From: Helopsaltes ochotensis
Taxonomy: Eukaryota > Chordata > Aves > Passeriformes > Locustellidae
Direction: 5' to 3'
DNA: 64,000 nucleotides
NCBI GenBank assembly: GCA_013400155.1
Contig: VXBM01000428.1
Location: forward strand, 530,038 to 594,037
In this document: positions 1 to 10,866 of the stretch, one piece after another
How positions within the stretch are numbered: the stretch's first letter is position 1
How the letters are laid out: every line of letters begins with the position of its first letter
Made by a program: the position numbers and the translations under genes
Notes under the pieces: generated by a model
Told to the model about the DNA's origin: nothing
The model's input: only the letters and a program-made list of their open reading frames with translations
The model's database searches: none

Positions 1-541
1 AAAGGTCATTTATTAGAGACAGAGGAAAGAACTGAGATCAGAATCATGATCTTAACGAGATCCAGTCCAGGGTGGTACTTCTTAATGGAAAACTTCTGAC
101 AGATCACAAGGGGAAACAGCCTGAAAACTCAGCTTTCCAAAGGCCCTCATGTGATTTTGATTTTAGAGTATGAAAAGTGCTGAACCCAAATGGTAAGACA
201 TCTGCTCAGTAAAGTCTATGAAAATGTTTTCAATCTTCACTCATCTCTCAGTTGCAATGAATTTCTTCATAGTTTATAACATTTCTGCTAATATCTTCAC
301 CTCCATTCTCATATATTCATGTTAAGGTAGAGTCCTAGAAAAAAGTTTCTTTTACTAATAGTGTTAATTATTTATTAGATAATTGCAGCTTTTCCACCAT
401 ATCATATCCAGGTCACCAGTGTTATGAAACAATGTCTATTGCTAAATTACACACAACGTAATTCACATTTCTGTGACAAAATTTGAAATTTCCTTAAGTA
501 ACGTACAGCATAAAAAGATCTGCTGACTGGTGACCAGGCAG
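1..541 (-). other. AT-rich flank, possible 3' UTR of a minus-strand transcript
   Basis: There is no open frame of note here. On the minus strand an AATAAA hexamer lies at 371-376, about 165 nt beyond the stop codon of the open segment ending at 542, and a second lies at 9-14 at the window edge. If that segment is a real terminal exon, this stretch would be its 3' untranslated region, with cleavage near 345-360. AATAAA is common in AT-rich DNA, so this alone is weak. Confidence 0.25.
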
Positions 542-956
542 TTAAATTTTCATTCTATGTTGCAGATCCAAAAGTGATGAAATGAAGTAGGCTTTCACAT
601 TAGTCTCAGCATAAAACTTGTGTCTGAGCCCAGTCATATGCATCTCCACTGGCTGTATGTTTTTGATGCTGTAGATGAAATATGCATATGCCAAAATTTG
701 TAACAAACTGTAAGGCATGCTGCCTATATGTCCTAGCTGTGTGTAGAAATTACTAGATGCATCTTTTATCAGCAACTTTCTGATGGGCTCAATGGCTTCT
801 ATTACATAGCATGGGCGTAGTTGTGACTTTATTGAAAGAAACCCAGCATTAATCTTCACCTTTAGTATCTTCTGATGAGTTAACACTGAGTAACTGCAGT
901 AGTCCTTGGGCAGAACTGAGACTTCTATCAACAGGTGGGTTTTGCTCTGCCGAACC
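542..956 (-). CDS. Candidate terminal coding exon, product unrecognised
   Basis: Read on the minus strand, the frame is open from 1024 down to a TAA at 542-544, about 160 codons. I place the 5' boundary at 956 because the preceding minus-strand sequence is pyrimidine-biased and ends in CCAG; the exon would enter with one nucleotide completing a codon. The peptide is about 137 residues, mixed hydrophobic and charged, with no low-complexity run, signal peptide or clear membrane span. It looks like a soluble helical C-terminus (for example the stretch LDLQHRMKI at the end). Downstream lies AATAAA at 371-376. I do not recognise the family. A frame of this length is near the longest expected by chance in 64 kb of AT-rich DNA, so it may be spurious. 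No ATG-initiated start needs to be assumed. Confidence 0.28.
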
Positions 957-2606
957 CTGGCAGTAAGGTACAGAACCTCTCTTCTGTCCCTGTCCTGTCC
1001 CTCCCTCCCTCTACACCCCCTGCTTTAGTTCTTTGGGAGCAGATACCTACAGAAATTACAATTTAAAAAGGTGTCATTTTACAAGAGAAGCAACCAGTGT
1101 ATGTCTGTGAAGCCAACAGATGGGTATAATTTGACTATTTGCAGTGGTGTAAATCAGTGATATGCCACTGGGTGAGTGGAGAAAGTGGGAATATAGGAGG
1201 AGCAGAAGAATCCAGCTAAGCGCATCTGTGGCTGTGTTTGTGTAGCAGCCAACAACTGCCAACTATAAGGGGCTGTAAATTTTCTGAAACAATCTGTTTA
1301 AGGTCAAGCCTGAATAAAATCCATGAAAAAAACAAAACAAAACAAAACAAACCTCACACACTGCCTCTCAACCCTCCCCCATCTCCTCCAAACTGGGGGA
1401 GGGGAAAGGGATCGAAAAAGAACGGAGTGCTGTGACTGATTCTGAGCAATATCCTTCCACAAGAGCAAAACCACTTTTACAGCAGATATTGTGATTTTTT
1501 TTTTTGAAAAATTGCAGGAGTATGTCTGCCTTGTAGTCAGATACACATAACAACTTGATAGGAAGGAACATGTCCAGGACTTGCTTTGTACCTCAGGGAA
1601 TTACTGTAAAATAAATGAAAATAGCACTTTTGACTCAGAGTGCTTACAAACACCCATCAGAAGTTGCACAGTAGCAATGATGGGATGGTGTAGCCCTGAG
1701 AAAATTTTTTTGCAGTTTCATGGTTTTTATAAGTTGTTAACTTACTTTTCCTAAGTATAATATTATATTTTTTCTGCCTAGAAATTTCAAACAGAAAATT
1801 AAAGAAAACACAAGACTGTATTTATCAGATTTCTTGCTCCAACCACAATCAAAGTGTTTGGCCTAACTTATTCTAAGCCATCAACATATAAGAAAGCATC
1901 TGTTTACCAGCTGGCTTGGTAGCTGCCCAAACTAATCAGAATGACCTCAGCTGGAACAGGCTGACCTCCATCAAGTTGAAGAATCGATTTCTCCTATGCA
2001 TACATATTCTGCAGTGGTTTTGAACTACAGCCTAGAAACTCATCTTCTGCCTTCTGCACCATATTAGTTCCATACATCATTTAGGAATGTTGCTACTTTT
2101 CTTACTTTCTAAGTCTACATTTTTAGGTATAAAATAAATGGTCAATTTTCTTTTTAGGAAAGAAATATGTTCTTCTATGAAGTGGGAAAAAATAGCATCT
2201 AACTTTATCGTTTAGTTACTATTGCCACAGTATGAAAATCTTTTAACTATAGTAGTAAATGTGATACTAGGCAAGGTAGAGAGAAGCTTTCACAGCATCT
2301 GCCTTGGGATTTTTTTATAACAGCAGTGTTTTGTTCTGTCAAGATGTTCTTTGAGTAGGAGGAGAGGTTCACATTCCAGGTGTGTATTATTTCCTCCTTG
2401 ACACAGAAAAGAATGGAAATAAAAACAGGACAGTGTTCACCTTTGTGCTAACATATAAATCCTTACTTACTTACACAGTGACAATAAATGGGAAAACAGT
2501 GACTAGTAAATTTAGAGCTTTAAATATGTCAAAGACACTAACATCAGGTCCTATTCAGGCACCTCATGCATAGTGGCTGCTTCTAAATGCTGATCCAATT
2601 ACTCAC

Positions 2607-2657
2607 AGTTGTGAAAACTTTCAGTCTCAAAGACAAGCCAGCACAGGGTCCCATATC
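2607..2657 (-). CDS. Candidate 51-nt internal exon, product unrecognised
   Basis: On the minus strand a TTTTCAG acceptor precedes 2657 and a consensus GTGAGT donor follows 2607. The 51-nt segment is open in phase 0 and also in the phase that would follow the candidate exon at 4900-5103 (one nucleotide carried over). No homology is recognised. Very short exons with one perfect donor are easy to find by chance; it is listed because it sits between two longer candidates on the same strand. Confidence 0.14.
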
Positions 2658-3769
2658 CTGAAAACATTGACCAAATGTATTATTAGGTTGTGGGGACTGA
2701 TGAGTAACCTCATACCTCCCTGCTCTCTCACCACTGCACATTTGATTGAAGGTTTTGCAGTGGTAAATGACCTCAAAAGTTACAGAGTCACAATTTCTAT
2801 CCATACATGTGAAACATACATGAAGTTAGAAAATTTCAGATTTGCCTTCCAGTTCCTTTAAACACTTGTCTCAGTGGGAAAAAAGTGCAAACCCGACTGT
2901 CAAAAACAAAAAACTGCAATTGAATATTTTCAACCCATTTTAGACAGGCAAATCTTATTATACAAAGTGTAAAAGAGAGAAGAGGTCCTGAGTATGCTTT
3001 TTTCAGTAACCACCCTCATGTGCTTACATCATGCTGCAATAAGTAAGGCTGTCATATACAAGACATTTGTGTTTGGTTTCAGGTATCGGGTTTTGTTGTT
3101 GGTGGTGGTTGGTTGGGGTATTTTTTAAATTTTATTTTTATTTTGGGTTTTTCAGTTTTAGTGTTTTATTTCATGGAAGTGTTGAAAGAAAGAGGGAAGG
3201 AAAAGTACAAAGGAAGGAAGATGAGAGAATGAAGAGAAAATCAAGGGAAGAAAGAGAAGGAGAGAGAAAAATAAGGAGAGAAAGGGAAGTCAAAACTTCT
3301 TTCAAGGAATATATCTTGTTTCAAGTAATGCCTACTTTTAATAACTGGAAACACACTGCAACAGTTAAAAGGATCCTGCAAAAATAGAGATTCAAAAAAG
3401 GTAACTAGTTCAAAATGCTGAAAATGAAAACCAGAAGAAAGTTCAATATTAAAACCTTTGTTGGCTTTAGCTGGACATGAAGTGATCTCTTATGTTTGTT
3501 CTTTCAACTAATCCTGACTCCCTAAAGATTCAGTAGGCTTTGCTGGATAGAGGTTCAGCCACTCAGTGACTTAATGCTGAATCCTGCTGTATGTTGTCAT
3601 GGTTAGAAAATCTCCACTGGTGGAAACTGCTTCTAAACAAGGGCAACTCCTTTTTTTTATTTATTGTTTGAATCTAATCGTATGGTTTCCTGCTTGCACA
3701 TCTGGTCTTAGATAGATCTGGAAATGTTAGCTTTTTACATTGTTAACCCCACCCTGTAGTGTTGTAAGG

Positions 3770-3832
3770 ACTTGATCCAAACCCCAGTCAGCCTCTTTTC
3801 TACTGACTACAGTGGAACTGGATCAGTCCCCC
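3770..3832. repeat. Relic of an ancient amniote interspersed repeat
   Basis: The stretch has the inverted layout typical of old amniote repeats: a 'GGACTTGATCC' type motif, then a 'GACTACAGTGGAACTGGATC' type motif, resembling the widespread 'gacttcaatgggagcaggat' relic. It also mimics a splice acceptor (CTACAG at 3806-3811), which is why an exon call here was rejected. A similar relic may lie at 24145-24180. Family assignment is from memory of the consensus and is tentative. Confidence 0.3.
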
Positions 3833-4668
3833 ACTGAATTACTGCCTCCAGTGAATTGGAGGTTACGAAGAAAAGATTTCAGGAAAAAATCTGTGCTTCC
3901 TTGTGCTGGTAAGAAACCAGGCATCCTTAAGCGAAGAGCTGGCATTACTTTTATGTCACAGAAGTCTTCATTTGTCCCTTGGTGTTCATTAACTTATCTC
4001 TGTCTCCTGAGGCTCTCTTTAGTTGCTGCTAAAATATGATTAACTTAGGATATAAACAACAGACTTGATGCTTTTATGTGTCATTCTATGTTTGACTTGT
4101 TTGTCTCATGCACAGATTTATCTTATCGATGTATTCCCCTTTAAAACAATCCCAAACTCCATCAGTTGAGTAAAGTGAGTTTATCGAAGGCAAAAGAAAA
4201 TAAGAATCATGCTTCCTGGTGCTCCCAGTTGTATAACATGACCATAATAATACACTATTGATTCAGGATACATTTAAATAGAAAACCTAAGTCAGTTATG
4301 TTCACTCAGAAGAAGAGTGATAGTTGTTCATGAGTGCTACAGTTCCTATTTGTTCCCCTATCATGACACCACCTTTTAAAAGCGGGGAGTAGTCTGCTTT
4401 TAGGAACAAGTAGATCAGGATGGGCAGCACCCTACTGGATAAGGACTTGGGTTTGGTTGGTTTCTGCGTAGTTTCTGTTCCTAGGGCAAGTATTCAAGGT
4501 TGAGGAAAGGAACAGGGAGAGAAATAGATACATCCCTCTGGATTTTTGCCCATGAAATAATAGATACATGCAATGTGCCTGAATGAATGAATATCAGCAT
4601 AGAGTTAAAGCCAACAAGCAAGAGTTGTTTGTTTGCTTGTTGCTGCTCCCAAATCACCTTCATAGGAG

Positions 4669-4770
4669 AAAAAAAAAAAAAAAAAAAGGAAAAAGAAAAG
4701 AATAAAACAAAGATTTTTTGTTTGTTTGTTTGTTTTGGTGTTTTCTTTTGTTTTGGGGTTTTTTTTGTGC
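4669..4770. repeat. Low-complexity A19 plus (TTTG)n tract
   Basis: A 19-nt A run (4669-4687) is followed by A-rich sequence and then by TTTG units at about 4717-4736 and T/G-rich sequence to about 4767. It creates a long artificial open frame on the minus strand by lacking stop codons. Confidence 0.85.
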
Positions 4771-4899
4771 AATAATTTGATCCTGTTTTAAAGTAAAATT
4801 CTATATATTTATATTGCTGATACCACATATGTCCCATTTTTAAACCATTCAGCATGGTAGTATCTGGTACTATGGAACAAAAGTTATTTTCATGTTTAC

Positions 4900-5103
4900 C
4901 TGGGCTAGGGTTCGGAAAGACCAGAACTTTGGCTTTGAGACTCTTTCTATCAGTTCTTAAACTCTGTGGCCACAAGCTACAAAGAACTGATACCATATAA
5001 ACCCATTCTGCTGGTTCAGATTTGTTCAAAACATTTTGAAGGATTAACCAGGGAGCTGTCTGCTGGACCAGAGAGCATCTGTTCTCGTACAGCCAGCAAA
5101 AAT
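4900..5103 (-). CDS. Candidate internal coding exon, product unrecognised
   Basis: On the minus strand the sequence before 5103 reads as a pyrimidine-biased tract ending in GGCAG, and after 4900 as a GTAAAC donor preceded by CCCAG. The 204-nt segment enters with two nucleotides, holds 67 open codons and leaves one nucleotide. The peptide is rich in W, L and V, has no repeats, and includes the stretches LVQQTAPWLILQN and EWVYMVSVL, which suggests a helical core. The frame stays open past the donor only because it runs into the low-complexity tract at 4669-4770. I know no family that fits. A transcript read crossing 4900 to 2657 would support it. Confidence 0.25.
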
Positions 5104-5540
5104 CTGCCATAAAAGTACAAAATGCCAGTTAATGCAGCTCTAGCTGGTTTGGCGTGCACGTGTTCTGAGTTACATTCTGTGGAGTGCACAGGACTTGCAC
5201 AGTCAGGGACTGTGGGACTGCAGAAGTCAACAGGCTGTTCACTATCATGGCACAGCTATCTTTGAACAGTTTTGCTTCTCCACCACCACCACCAGCAGCA
5301 AGCATTTCCTTTTTTTACTTGCCAGTAAACATTCCATGCTGACAAAGTGTATCAGAAGTGTGACAGTCTGTTCACAAAGGGCTTTGATAAAAGAGATACA
5401 GTGAGGCAAATAGCAGTGATTTCTAAGATATGTGACTTCATAAATTTGCTTACTTTCAACTTTAAGTCTGTCTACGTCTTGGCCTTGATAAATGAACTGT
5501 ACATGTTTTAAACAATTAATACACTTTTTGATCCCAGTCC

Positions 5541-5561
5541 ATATATATATATATATATATA
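5541..5561. repeat. (TA)n microsatellite
   Basis: A clean alternating AT dinucleotide tract of about 21 nt, seen directly. Confidence 0.95.
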
Positions 5562-6266
5562 AATAGTTCACATCATTTGCCATATATTCATTCACCCTCC
5601 TATTATTTCTGTCGGGAATTAAGAGTTACAATTTTCTTCTACATAAAGATGATCAGAAATATGGGACATTTTCCAAAACTCACTTTAATCATTGAACATC
5701 TTCCTACTGATGTGAGTGAGCCTATAGACTGGCAACTAGAGATCAGAGCAGAGGACACAGCAGCTTCCACACACAGACCTCAAACAGGACCGTGAGCAAG
5801 TGTGAGCTCAACCAGCTGTGTCTGTGAGGGTGAAATTACTTTAGTTGCATGAAATTCGTTTGTTTTCCTGAACTTTTTTCTTTTTCAAAAAAAAAGATCA
5901 GCTTGGAACTCCTTCTTGGGTGCCAAGAAAGAACATTCAGCTGTTTTTATAACAGTCCTCAAGACTTCACAGAAACTACTAACTCACATTCGTACCAGTA
6001 AAATATTGCACCAGGGACTAAGCAGGAAAAATGTGTTGTAGTTCTGGTGATTCAACCAAGGATTTCATAGCTACACATCATTAACACTATAAAATGATCT
6101 GTTTCATTTCTTTTTTCATTTATATTTCTCTCATATCTCCTTTGTCAGATCTCTGGGGATTTTTCTTTCTATTCCCTGTACTTTTAAATCTGGAAAAGAA
6201 TAATTTTGCAGTTACTTATTCACCTGAATGCAAGTTTTAGTTTTTAGCTCTTAGAAGCTGAAGTGA

Positions 6267-6270
<4 letters not shown>

Positions 6271-6354
<84 letters not shown>
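6271..6354. repeat. 84-nt T homopolymer
   Basis: An uninterrupted run of 84 T follows GAGC TC at 6265-6270 and ends at CTCATG. Runs of this length are rare and unstable. If it were the A-tail of a minus-strand retrocopy, the flanks should carry a target-site duplication and a gene-like body; I see neither. It may be an expanded microsatellite or partly a sequencing or consensus artefact. Confidence 0.97.
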
Positions 6355-7899
6355 CTCATGCTTATCTCAGTCCATTCTAAATTTTTCACAGGTATTTCAA
6401 AGCAAAGAATTAAAAATCCTGCATAAAAAAGATGATTACTATGAAGAAAAGCTAAGCCATTTTGAAGAAACACAATAACATTTTAAGAAATGTACAAAAT
6501 AGGTTGAATATGATTCATTTTTTTAAGATGCCAAAATTTTATTTCAGTTCTCAGGTCTTGATATTTAAGTGGGTTTCCTTTATTCTTACTATTCATACAT
6601 ATATTTATATCATGGAGTAGTGTGTTATAGGGAAAGCAATCCAGAAATTCCTATGGCAGCGTTAAACAAGGAGTGATATACACAAAACACAGTTTTTAAA
6701 ATAACAGGAGTTGTCATTTATTAATTCAGGAAGACCTTTGGTCTCATGTGATGCTACTATTTTGGGACAAGCTTGATACTGCTCTGGGATCCACAGTGCG
6801 GTGCCCTGTGGTTTCTGCCCTACTGACTTGATTTTCTTGGGCGTCCACGGAACACACTGCATGTATCCACAGCAGAAATTACAAGTTATATTTGCAGGCA
6901 GCCTGAGATTCTCCAATATGTTTTATCTAGGAAAAAAACCAAAAAACCACTTGTGGGACACAAAGCCCCCATGTAAACAATTGTTCCTAATCTCTATCAA
7001 GATAAAAAAATCAGTTTTCCACGTTATTTTTCATGTTTAGATCACACAGATTCCTATTTCCTCGGCTGTTTTCATATTCTGTTACAGCTTTCCCTCTACC
7101 ATTTCCTTTGTGTTATTTTAAAAGGAAATTTATGCAAACTGAATGATTCCAGTTGATTCCTGTAGGTTCACAGCTCTGCTGGAGATGTCGAAGCCTGTAC
7201 TCTGTTGAATGCCCAAGACAATTTGTATAACACCACTGCCTTTGCAAAGCAAATATTTTTCCTATTGTTATGTTAGCTCCTACTTTATTCTCTCTGAAAA
7301 TTTGTTCATTTAAGCATTGATCTAAAGGCAGCAATCCCCTCTGTGGGTAGAAGGTGCACTAAAAAGGATAGTTACAGGATAGCCCTTTAACAAATTCATC
7401 CAGTATGGACAAGTAATTTCCAAAAGCCTGAGATATAACCCATTTTACAATTTGGGAACTGAGCACTTTCTTCTGAGAGACTATGGGAGCTCTTGCTTAC
7501 CCAGCTGGAATTTGCCTGTCTCTCTTGCTCATTTTAGGTAAGTAGAAATCTACTTAATAATCTCTGTTTATTGTTCCATGATGGCTTTGGAGGCTGAATC
7601 AATGCAAACCCCTTTCTTTCCCACCTCAAGATGCTTTTTCCAATTTTCATATCACACCCTTCCAGCTGATCCAACCAATGCAACTGTTTGTATGGCTGTG
7701 CTGCAAATTGGATCACTCGAATGATCCAATTTAAAAACAACGTTAACCTGAATTGTGTTAAACTTTTTTTGCTACTGAAGCGAAACTATTTTGAATAGAG
7801 ATCTTTTGTGAGCAATGGCTTGACCTTTGTGCTTTCCATGTGAAGTCCAGCATGTGTCTGAATGAGTTTTCCGGTTAAAGAAATACATTACCAACTTAC

Positions 7900-8070
7900 A
7901 TTTTCAATACTCCAGACTTTAATTTCTTTAGATCTTTGGAAAGAAAAACAAAAGCTTTGTGGAAGAGTAATTTGGTTCATATTCCTCTCGATGACCACAT
8001 CAGAGTCAGTAGAATCATGATAAAAAAAAAAAATCTGTCCATAGTCCATCCTGAAAGGGTTGTTCATTGT
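7900..8070 (-). CDS. Candidate internal coding exon, product unrecognised
   Basis: On the minus strand the segment is followed by a perfect GTAAGT donor (7899-7894) and preceded by CTTGCAG, with an alternative GGAG acceptor 9 nt further upstream in the same phase. It is 171 nt, 57 open codons, phase 0 at both ends. The peptide has a mixed composition with an FFF produced by a T run and a polar, acidic middle part (HDSTDSDVVIERN). I recognise no domain. It lies on the same strand as the candidates at 4900-5103 and 542-956 and could belong with them, but phases across the missing interval cannot be checked. Confidence 0.2.
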
Positions 8071-8099
8071 CTGCAAGCCCTCCATACATCATAATCAGA

Positions 8100-10530
8100 A
8101 AAAGACACATTAGTGAAGTAGACTGCAAAATAAATATTCAGGGTAGGATGTCTTTAAATATATGCCAGAGTGAACATGCTCTTTAGGGGGAAAATAGTGC
8201 TGAAGCTCCAATCACAGCACAGAGTACAGTGGGGCTGGTGATCAGCATGGCTGAGTCTGCACAGGCTAAGAAGGGAGAGCCCAGGCCTGTGCCAGCACCC
8301 AGGACAACAGAAGCATCATGTCATGGAGATGGCATGCTTTTGGCCTGGCTTTTGAAAAGATTGGAGCTGAAAAATCAGTGCTAGATTTCTTTATGCCCTT
8401 CTACCCTGGCTGACAAATGGAGAGCAACGGGTCCTGATCACTGTGTTCCTCGGGTCTGCAATCTGCTGCCTGGATTCTGCCATATGACTGATTTTCTGCA
8501 TGTTGCATGCAGCACCTGCTGCTCTGTGCAGTACTTTGGAGAAAGCCAGGAAAACAGAGTACACATTTTTTCCTCATGACTTCATATTAACTAAAAACCT
8601 GTGACATACAAAACTTGATGTTGTTACAAGCTCTGCTTCTGAGTAATAACCTCTCCCTCTCTCAAGGGGGGATAAAAGTTGGAGCTTGAAACCAGAGTTC
8701 TAACTACATCCTAATCTGATTTTTTGTCACTGACCCATGCAAAAAATAATGCTTGTTTGCAATATATCAGAATTGTCACATTCATGCATGGGCTTTTTTT
8801 CTTTTTTATAGCAGCAATTATAAGTTGCCCAACACTTATGTTAGGATCTAGAAATAGTGGCTGGAAATACTCCTTGGAAGAGCAAACATTTTGACAATCT
8901 TTAAGTGTCTTGCAGATAATAATTATGCTAAATTTTTATTTTGTTTATACTGACAAAAATTGATAGCAACAGGAAATAGATAAAGTAATAAAGTATGCAT
9001 TTGTTATATAGACAAGAAAGAATATTATAGTTTTATTATCTGGCTTTTCAAAGACAAGACTAATACTGTTTGCGATTAGAAACATGTGCCTCCTCAGCAT
9101 CTTTGCAGTCAGACTAGAAAAGCTGAGATACCCCATTTGTAAGGCCACAAATCAGCATGGATAGAGTTCTAGTGCAAAAGAACAGCTACAGTAGTAAAGC
9201 CTAAGGAAAAAAAAAAACATACTTTGGATTCACAAAGCTTGTGTGGACATTTATTTTTCTTTCTTTCTGTTTCTTCTACATACATAAAAACTAGTTTTCA
9301 TTAGCAGTGGTTAAGCCAACAATCATGAGTATAAGCTGCTATGATCTCGTGGATGCACAGACAAAAGATTTCATTCCAGTTCTGTCCCTTGTTGGCCCAA
9401 GTGTATGGCTGATCCTTATGATCTCTGCAGCTCTGTATGTAGAGTTTTGCACACATACTCCCAAACTTTGGAGTTATGAGTTCCAAATGAGTGTATGAAT
9501 ATGATGGGAGAGAAAGACAGATTTCACCATCAAGTCTCTACAAGTTCAATGTGAGAACTGGATGTAAGATCATGTAGTGTTCCCACGAAGTTGGGAACCG
9601 GGGAAAAAAAAGGATTTGCATTTTTGAGAAAGATGCCACTGACTCAGCTATGGGTTGAGTCCATCTATTCCATGAGAAGTTTTGCCGTCACTGAGGCCAG
9701 AGCATGGCTGGCTCAGGGGCACAATGGGGACCCTGTCCAGCTCACAGCAGCAGCCTGTCCACACCCCTCCTTTAGGGCAGGAGCTGGAGCCCTTCCACTG
9801 CCAGAGTCTCAGTACAGCTGTAGCTACCGGGTATTTGCAGGTAGGGCACTCCTGCTGCAGCAGGTAACCCCCACTCAGCATCCCTGGAACGAGCCTGGAC
9901 CCCTGGGGCCCGCACTGGGAACGCTGTCTCTTCTTGCAGCAGAATTAGCAACAGGTCCTGAGCTGGAACTAACAGCATGGTCCACCACATAAATTGCAAT
10001 ACTCGACAGCAAGAAATTACAACCAAAGGCATAAAAGATGCAAGAAAGGGCACAACAAATGTTGAGGCATAACTGTGTAGTTCCTCAGGGAAACAAATTC
10101 AGTGGTCAGGATGTCCTCCCTATCAGCTTTTCCCTCTCCTTCAATTCTGCACAGTATTTCTAATTGTACTTCACTAAATCCCTGTGTGCACCACAATCAT
10201 CATTAAAAAGTCAGCATTTCTTAGCAATGCCACCCAAGAGTATCTGATACATCATATTCCTTTCTCTGGGAAGGACATAATTGCTGAATCAATGCACTAA
10301 AGTTTTGGTGGGGTTTTTTTAGGTTTTTTTTATTATTATTTTTTATGGCAGCTACTGTAATTTCAGTTCTACCCTTGGTGTGTTTTAAAAGGCCTAGCAA
10401 AGACAGGTGTTTTATGAGTTTAGCATATTTCTAATTTACCAAGCTAATAATAAATTTAATTTATATGAGAGACAAATGAATTCTTGCATCCAAGAGACTA
10501 ATAAAATCTCTTCATTTGTTTTCTAAATTA
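8100..10530. other. Non-coding stretch, no supported gene
   Basis: No repeat family or exon that I can support. The part 9690-9970 is locally richer in G+C and holds open frames on both strands of about 80-130 codons, but these overlap in several frames, lack splice context and look like a composition effect. T-rich simple sequence occurs at 10302-10345. Confidence 0.5.
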
Positions 10531-10534
10531 CAGC

Positions 10535-10866
10535 ATTTGCTCCAAAAAAGCTTTAATGGAAACAGATGACACTAGATAAAAATGTATTTCTCTGTGTGCA
10601 GATACGCAGAACCTTCCTTTGGAGTGCGGCTCCTTGCAGAACTGGCCATGATGCAGATTCTCTGTGCCTTCCACAAAAATGCTTGTCTCCTACGTGATCC
10701 AATGTACAGTTTTACGCCCAGGCAGTTTCACTTTTTGAAAAGAGAGTTCTTCTAACACAGAGTTAATGATTTGGAGTGAATTATCACACCCAAAACTACA
10801 TTGAAAGATTATGTCCTCTGAAAGATACTGTCATCTGTTTCCATTAAAACTTATTTAGGAGCAAAT
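10535..10866. mobile_element. Non-autonomous element-like unit with inverted ends
   Basis: The segment 10535-10571 and the reverse complement of 10829-10866 match over about 37 nt with a few substitutions and one single-base indel. They enclose about 257 bp with no open frame. Terminal inverted repeats around a short non-coding body are what a MITE-type DNA transposon relic looks like. I could not find a convincing target-site duplication outside the arms, so an inverted duplication or a hairpin-forming conserved element is also possible. Confidence 0.4.

Noticed and set aside
3812..3910. Exon-like plus-strand segment with CTACAG acceptor and TGCTG|GTAAGA donor
   Set aside because: The acceptor and the first bases lie in a stretch that matches an ancient amniote repeat pattern, and no neighbouring segment continues the frame.
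4481..4770. Extension of the long minus-strand open frame downstream of 4900
   Set aside because: This part is encoded by A19 and TTTG low-complexity sequence, which lacks stops by composition; only 4900-5103 was kept as a candidate.
6648..6916. Minus-strand open segment (about 40 codons) that would fit in phase between 7900-8070 and 4900-5103
   Set aside because: The required donor (GTCTTC) is far from consensus, so the apparent phase match carries little weight.
9591..10053. Overlapping open frames of about 80-130 codons on both strands
   Set aside because: Several frames are open at once in a G+C-richer patch, with no splice or start context; a composition effect is the simpler explanation.
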